Shown piece after piece: positions 58,263 through 64,000 of a DNA stretch of 64,000 nt. The DNA lies in contig JBANSL010000014.1 in the NCBI GenBank assembly GCA_037127255.1, forward strand, positions 67,997,646 to 68,061,645, given 5' to 3'. Source of the stretch: Persicaria tinctoria (Eukaryota; Streptophyta; Magnoliopsida; Caryophyllales; Polygonaceae). The notes beneath the pieces were generated by a model. The model was not told where the DNA came from, made no database searches, and saw nothing but the letters and a program-made list of their open reading frames with translations. Position numbers and translations under genes: made by a program. The number at the start of each line of letters is the position of its first letter. The first letter of the stretch is position 1.

Positions 58263-59330
58263 AATACATGTATATAAAATCACAAATTACAAGTCTTTGC
58301 TGTGCTGTAGCAATTAGCAAACATCAAACTCACTGGAAAGAGCAGAATGAAGAGAAGATAATGGAAATTTAAAGAAGGGATGGCGTACAATTGTTGCTCC
58401 GAAAGAAAATAGAAAGAAGAGGAAGAAGATTTAAAGAAAGGAAGACAGTCGCCTCTCACCGCCTTGTGAGACCGTCTCCGCGCCGCACCGCTCGCCGCCT
58501 AAGAGATTTAAAGAAGAGGAGACATTCCTCGCTCACTGCCTCGTCGAACCACGGGAGATGGAGACCAACTCGTCACCATCGCAGTCTTATGAGGAGCCGA
58601 AGATGGAGAATAACCTCCATTGGAGAAGCCGGAGATGGAGATTTGAATCTGGAGATGATTTGATTTTGAGCCTTTGAGGGGAAGACTGAAGAGCCGAAGA
58701 GAGAGAAGAGAGAGGCGGGCCGGAGGCGAAGTATATTGAAAATGAAAACATACCCGTTCTTTTAGGGTTTCAAGGAAGGAAAAATAAAAATAAAAATAAA
58801 AACATCTTTTAAAATCTGGATAGGGGATTCGATCCCAGACCTACTGCACGTGTTAAGAAAACCTCTACTATCTTTGACCAAGTGTGGCATTAAAACTTCT
58901 TGTCTCATGGGGAAATATATAATAGTAATTCTATATTACATAGATATATTTAAAAAAAAATTAAATGGTTCGTGTCGGGTATCCGACAATGTGATATGAC
59001 CGATCCGAACACGAACCGTTTACAGTCGTGTTTTCTCGGTTCGTGCCATTTTTGTGTCCTGTTTTTTCGATTTCGTGTCGTGTTGTCGTGTTTTCATGTC
59101 GTGTTAGTCGTATCGGGTTTTTCTACACACCCCTAATACCAACGAATAAGAATAATCGCAACATATGTGCTATTTTTCCAACAAAGTTATACACTTGATC
59201 AATTTATCTAATCTCAATATCTAAAAGTAAATCAAATAAAAAATAAAATATTTATTTAAGGCAATTATCAAGCATAAGTCTATTTCGACATTGTTGAAAT
59301 TACTATAATCGCGCGTAGAAGAATTGAACA
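58263..59330. other. Mixed remnants: Arg-rich leader-like DNA, tRNA-like patch, GTGTCGTG-rich stretch
   Basis: 58391-58663 is an Arg-rich frame without a domain, more like a transposon leader than a gene. 58815-58890 (minus) has GGGATCGAATCCC as a B-box-like element. 58970-59135 is built from gtgtcgtgt/cgtgttttc variants ending in ctacacacccctaat, a style seen at ends of some plant repeats. Confidence 0.4.
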
Positions 59331-59349
59331 ACTACATTAACGAGACATA

Positions 59350-60207
59350 GCACAATGAAGATGCTGCTCACCTTTTCACTAAATGCACCTTTTCAAGGGA
59401 AGTCATAGCCCAATATGAGCAGACAACAGGTTTGTATTTTCACAACCTTAACCTACAGGGCCAGTTGAGTGAAAATTTATATCGTATCTACACTACTAAT
59501 ACTAACTTTATCAATCTAGCTTTTATATGGCAATCAATTTGGAATGTTAGGAATGGTAAAATCTTCAGGTCCAAAGATCCGAGTGGAACCTTCGGGCTGA
59601 TCCAGGTTATAATTCAGGGCATCAAAGACTGGACTATGATGGATCAACCTAACACATAACAACAACCAAACATAAGAAGAAGGGTGAGAGCCAAATGGAC
59701 CAGACCACCTAGGACTATCTACAAAATTAATGTAGATGTTGGCAAATGCCAGACTGGGAGAATCATTCGTGATTCCGAAGGTAATATTATTGACATATTT
59801 TCTAAAGAAGCCAATGTTGGATCAGCTATTCAAACAAAAGCCTCTGCAATGATTCTAGGTCTCCAAAGAGCGAGACAAATGGGTTTAAGGAAGATTATTC
59901 TGGAGAGTGACAATCAAACTCTGGTCAAAGCAGCCAGCAGAGTGCAGTCACCGAGATGGGAAATTCTACGTCAAACTGAGGAAATCCAAAGGCTTACAGC
60001 AGAATTCATATCAGTGGAAATCCAGCATATATTTAGATAAGCAAATCGTACTGCGGACTATATAACCAAATCAGGTGTCATATGTAATTTAGTCTCTATT
60101 CCCTACCATAGGGATCTCTGTAAAATCATCCTTCAGGATGATCCGGGAGTTAGGTTGCTGTATTAGCAATGGCTCCCAATGTTTGCCTACTGTAAAAAAA
60201 AAAAAAA
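59350..60207 (+). mobile_element. 5'-truncated L1-type LINE with poly-A and 19-bp TSD
   Basis: 59331-59349 (actacattaacgagacata) and 60208-60226 (actagattaacgggacata) match at 17 of 19 positions. The insert ends in a run of A. It encodes the tail of the RT ORF (FIWQSIWNVRNGKIFRSKDP) and an RNase H-like domain (YKINVDVGKCQTGRIIRDSE, LESDNQTLVKAASRV) as in plant L1 elements. A stop falls where the HVxREAN motif should continue (IFR then stop). Dead copy. Confidence 0.85.
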
Positions 60208-60277
60208 ACTAGATTAACGGGACATAATTTCAAACAAAAAATAATAACTAAATTAAAAAATTTGTAAAGTTGATATA

Positions 60278-61372
60278 TACGGTTCCGCTATATATACCTC
60301 AAACCCTGCACGTCGGAATTGACGTACAGGGTTAAAGTGGATTAATTAATTTTTTAAAAGTGCTAATTAGTGGGAAAGGGTTGCACACAGTGTTCTAAAT
60401 ATCGGATATATCGGCCGATATATCGGGGATATTTAGAATCCGCTACGATATCGGCGTATCGGATGATAATTATAGGTCAACGCTATATATCGGGTCAATA
60501 TCGGATTGACCGATATATCGTTGATTTGAAACAGCGTCGTTTTGATTTTTATTTTTTTTTGGTCGACATTTTATTTTATTTTTATGGAAAAATCAGAAAA
60601 ATGGGTTATATTGTTGAGTCTGATCCACTGTTTGAGAGTTGAGACCCGAGTTACCAATTACAGGAGTCTCCAATTCGATCCAAACCTAGGGCTCGCGAGT
60701 GGCGAATCTGCGATTGCTTCTTCTCCGACTGCCCTTACTCAGCCCGCTTCTTCTCCGGTCGGCGGCCGCCCCTGTTTCTTCTCCGACACCTAATTACATC
60801 TGGCGTTCAGCGAATCTTCTCCGACTGCATCAGGCGTTTATTCTCCAACAGCCTCGGCCGCTCAGCGAGATTACTTCTTCTCCGGTCGCCCTGCTTCTTT
60901 TCCGGCGGCCCCTGATCTTCTCGAGGTGCCTCTAGTTGATAGCTACCACCTACATTGTCTCCCTCGGTCCCTCGGCACTTGTACGGTTAATCGTGAGAAA
61001 TTTAGGAATTAGGAGCAATTTGTGAGTATGTGTACCGTGGTCTGTGTAAATTGTGTTTAATTTGAGAGGTTCAATGAATTTGCATACATCGAACATATAT
61101 GGCTTTCAAACTTTCAATTTGAGAGGATGATTAAGTTTTAATTTATGTTAAAAATACTGGTTGAATAGGCTATTTTTCAAATTTAAAGTATAAATAAAAA
61201 TATTTATGGTTAAAAATTAGTGAATTCGACAAATCCGTTATATCCCGATATATCTCCTTTTTACCCCCAACGAATAAGACCCCGATACGCGATATTTAAG
61301 CCATTGATTACACGTTGAAAAGGACGTACATTTCTGATAAAAGATTTACGGTGTCCCTAACAACACCCTTAT
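60278..61372. mobile_element. Composite MITE: relative of 39123-39254 with a second element inside
   Basis: The left end (GTTCCGCTATATATACCTCAAACC) and right end (GGTGTCCCTAACAACACCC) resemble the two ends of the 132-bp MITE at 39123. A ~0.9 kb unit (60392-61306) lies between them. A 13-bp inverted repeat (aaccctgcacgtc / gacgtacagggtt) is at 60302-60333. Confidence 0.45.
60392..61306. mobile_element. Unclassified TIR-like element rich in CGATAT motifs
   Basis: The ends read GTTCTAAATATCGGATATC-like on the left and, reversed, GGCTTAAATATCGCGTATCGG on the right, about 22 bp of imperfect inverted repeat. Next to them are palindromic tatcggccgata and gatatatcgg variants. The interior has a GC-rich leader-like part (60690-60940) with only short frames. 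No TSD could be fixed. Confidence 0.45.
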
Positions 61373-61539
61373 ATATAAAATAAGTAACACACGTATTTAT
61401 TTATTTATTTTTCAATACCCCTACGGCCCTACCAATGCGATGATTTGAATCAATGAATGGGAGTTGTACGTGTTGCTAAAAATAAAAATAAAAAACCCAC
61501 GGCCCTACAAACCAAAGGGTCCACCAAAATTTTTTTGAG

Positions 61540-61548
61540 CTTATAAAA
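61540..61548 (+). promoter_or_regulatory. TATA box of the P450 gene
   Basis: ttataaaaa lies ~55 bp upstream of the ATG at 61598, leaving a short 5' UTR of about 25-30 nt (tctcaacaaacacacacacc...). Confidence 0.6.
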
Positions 61549-61597
61549 ACACCCCTCTATTCTCAACAAACACACACACCAAATAAGGAACTAAACC

Positions 61598-62470
61598 ATG
61601 GATACTGAAATGATGATCTACTCCTTGATGGGTGCAATCACAGTACTCATCATCTTCTTCTACAAAAGGCAACCGATTGATACCACCAAGAAACACCTCC
61701 CACCCACCCCACCGAGTCTCCCCATAGTGGGTCATCTCCACCTCCTCAAACAGCCCCTCCACCGCGCCCTCCAGTCGTTCTCCTACCGCTACGGCCCGGT
61801 CTTCCGCCTCCGCCTCGGCTACTGCCCCATCCTCGTCATCTCCTCCCCTGAGGCCGTCAAGGACTGCTTCTCCCGAAACAACGTCGTATTTGCCAGCCGT
61901 CCGGATTTACTCATCGGCGAGATCATCGGCTACGACTTCACCAATATTGCCTGGGCTCCCTACGGCGACCTTTGGCGCAACCTCCGTCGAGTCGCCACCA
62001 TCCATGCCCTCTCCGCTAACCGGCTTCAAGAATCCACCTCCATCCGCACGGAGGAGATACGCTCCGTCGCCCGGAAGTTGTTACTAGCCGGCGGCGGGAA
62101 GGTGGACCTACACGAAACTTGTTTCCGGTTGACGAGGGACGTGGTGATGAGGACGGTGAGCGGGAGCAGCTGGAGAAGCAGTCCCGACCAAGAGATGTTC
62201 AATTCGCCAAAGATTTTGTCGGCGTGCGATTTCTTTCCGGTGTTGAGGTGGATGGGGTTCAACCGAATGGAGAAGCAACTGCATCAAGTTTGGGAGGCCA
62301 GGGATCGGGTTGCCATCCGTTTGTTAGAGGAGGCAAGGAAGGAGGAGAAAGCGAACACCATCGACATCGACCAAGGGAGGATGAAGAAGTCGATGGTGGA
62401 GGAGTTGCTGGCGTTGCAGAAGGCCGAGCCCGACTACTATACTGACCATATCCTCCGAGGCATCATAACG
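61598..62470 (+). CDS. Cytochrome P450, CYP81-like, exon 1 (gene continues beyond window)
   Basis: 291 codons ending in phase 0 at a GT donor (ATAACG|GTCCGT). An ER membrane-anchored monooxygenase is expected. Residues ~6-22 form the N-terminal anchor, followed by the proline hinge (LPPTPPSLPIVGHLHLL), the B-C region (FASRPDLLIGEIIGYDFTNI) and the C-helix WRNLRR that contacts haem propionate. The exon ends before the I-helix (AGTDT), so the oxygen-binding and cysteine-haem motifs lie to the right of the window. CYP81 members hydroxylate or bridge lignans, isoflavones or indoles; substrate cannot be told. CYP82/CYP93-type is the alternative. Codon use is GC-rich relative to the surroundings. 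Confidence 0.85.
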
Positions 62471-64000
62471 GTCCGTATTTTCTATATATCTTAACTAAAT
62501 AAATTTAATAATGGTAATGATTTATAAACATTACTTTTCCCATCTCAAATAAACACGGCGTGATATTTTAAAAAAAAATTAAAATCACAATAATATAACA
62601 TTATAAATTAAATAAAATAGGCATAAACGTTAGTATCAGATTAAAAATGTATAATTTAATTGGTTGAAAAATCTACGATTAATGTGGTGATAAAACCTCA
62701 TTATGTTCTTAGTTAAAGTAGTAAATAGATTTAATATTAATATTATTTTAATATTTTGAATTAAACTTATTGATTAGAAAATATAGTACGGAGTATATAA
62801 TATTTGAAGAAAAAAAGATTCTTATTATAATTTGATTGTTTGAAAACCCTACCATTAATCTAGTGGTTAGATCAATCACATCATTTTCTATATAAATTCA
62901 TCAACTTAAAAAAGTTCATTTAAATTAAGGATCAATCACAAAATAAATTTTAAGAAATGAACATTTAAAAAACCGCACAAATTACAATATACGGTAAGAA
63001 ATTACCCAATTTTAAATTTGATTTTATTTTCAATCACATCATTGCTCTAACCTTAAATAATTTGATTAATTTATTTTACTTAGTTTAAAAAACAGTGTTA
63101 ATTTAATGGAAAAAAATGTTTTATATAGTTTTTAACTCATTGAAAAACGTGTCAAAAAGTTAATGAACTTATATTTCTAAACAGATGTAGTAGTATTTTC
63201 CGCATAGTATTTAAAATTATAGTTTTTAGGATTTAATTGACTTTTCATTAAAAAGGATGTTATAGCATAAACCAAATCGAGTATGATCCTAATTGCTTTC
63301 TGTTATTTTTAAAGATAAAATATCTGTATATCTTTTATTAATTTTTTTATTAAATATATACGGAGTACTCCATTAAAACATTCATATTTTTTTTTTTGGT
63401 GAACTAAAAGCATTCATATTATAAATATGCTTATTTTTTCTTATAATGTACAGTGTACGTGTTGTATGTCAGAATTGTCGTGTTCCGCCCTGGAGCAAAT
63501 ACTCCTCCCCACCTTGGTGCACTAACACCCTATCCCACATAATTATTTTGCCCTCAAATTAAAATTAAAAAACATTTAAAAAATATATTTACCTTTTATA
63601 TACTTATTATAACATATTTGAAAAAAAATTTATATAAAATGGAATTATAATTTTTTTTAAAATCTATAATAAAATCACATCTTCTTAAAACTTTAAAAAA
63701 TCTTTATATCTCTTTCGAATTATTATAATTTTTGTACGTTGATTTTTTAAGATTTTTTTTCAAATATGTTATAATAAGCATGTAGAAGCTAAATATATAT
63801 TTTTTAATTTTTTTAATTTTAATTTGAAGGTAAAATAATTATGTGGAATAGGGTGTTGGGACACAAAAGTGGGGTAGAAGATTTGCTCCAGTTCCCTATC
63901 CGTGAATCCGTGATACACAGTCTTCGTTCAATTTTTGCAGGAAGAAAGGAATATATAATAATAATAATAATAATAAAGAAATGCGAGAGAGATGAAGGAG
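62471..64000 (+). other. First intron of the P450 gene, partial
   Basis: AT-rich, over 1.5 kb, not closed within the window. Holds the foldback element at 63490-63891, TACGGAGTA motifs at 62787 and 63359, and an (AAT)n tract at ~63954-63976. An AG at 63940 (TTTTTGCAG|GAAG) is acceptor-like but is followed by stops, so it is not a likely exon start. Confidence 0.6.
63490..63891. mobile_element. 0.4 kb foldback MITE in the P450 intron
   Basis: Starts CTGGAGCAAATACTCC and ends in the complement, with inverted arms of more than 100 bp (e.g. aacaccctatcccacataat against the reverse complement of attatgtggaatagggtgtt). The arms extend into A/T-rich sequence almost to the centre. The termini ctggagcaaat / atttgctccag are perfect. 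TSD unclear (gttccgccc against gttccctat at best). Confidence 0.75.

Noticed and set aside
58391..58663. 90-codon Arg-rich ORF
   Set aside because: Composition follows GA/CG-rich leader-like DNA between transposon remnants. No motif.

Overview
This is plant nuclear DNA. The evidence is an AT-rich intergenic background, 78-87 nt GT-AG introns, a cluster of LRR receptor kinases, nested Ty1/copia and Ty3/gypsy retrotransposons, many MITE-like elements, a plastid-derived insert and the first exon of a CYP81-type P450. An asterid eudicot is my best guess, from the P450 and repeat style only; it is not proven.

Layout. 1-46 kb is an all-minus-strand cluster of subfamily XII-like (MIK2/MDIS1-interacting kinase 2-like) LRR receptor kinases. 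One gene runs off the left edge (1-477). Three have complete reading frames: 4997-8539, 27800-31150 and 35342-38899. Around them lie at least eight broken copies, including two collapsed ones in which the signal-peptide start is joined almost directly to TM or kinase sequence. The left 1.2 kb and the 38.4-45.6 kb region are copies of one segment, so the cluster grew by repeated duplication. Paralogous copies without an insertion act as empty sites and date several transposon insertions relative to the duplications.

Transposons in the cluster. A 9.5 kb SIRE-like copia (9290-18823) carries an extra ORF downstream of pol. A copia at 20475-27283 has 217-bp LTRs and TSD AGCAC. Its RT is split by a gypsy-type element (21863-26198, TSD CTTCC). 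A younger copia (40448-45513) has 239-bp LTRs and TSD CATCG. There is also a solo LTR (34004-34195, TSD AATTT), an 82-bp tRNA-like insert with a 14-bp TSD (4123-4204) and a 132-bp MITE with an 8-bp TSD (39123-39254).

46-61.5 kb is gene-poor, AT-rich and transposon-littered. It holds a copia gag fragment, direct repeats, a TIR element set in a (TA)n tract (52161-53416) with an internal repeated motif, an RTE LINE 3' end, CACTA-like remnants, a 5'-truncated L1 with poly-A and 19-bp TSD, and a composite TIR element full of CGATAT motifs. 61.6-64 kb holds exon 1 of the P450 and part of its first intron, which contains a 0.4 kb foldback element.

Most notable: the receptor kinase at 4997-8539 has two N-terminal LRR caps in one ectodomain, made by a 675-bp in-frame internal duplication. 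The same cap-after-LRR junction is present in a separate broken copy 4 kb away. In two of the kinase genes the only intron is a multiple of three without a stop codon, so the unspliced frame also stays open.
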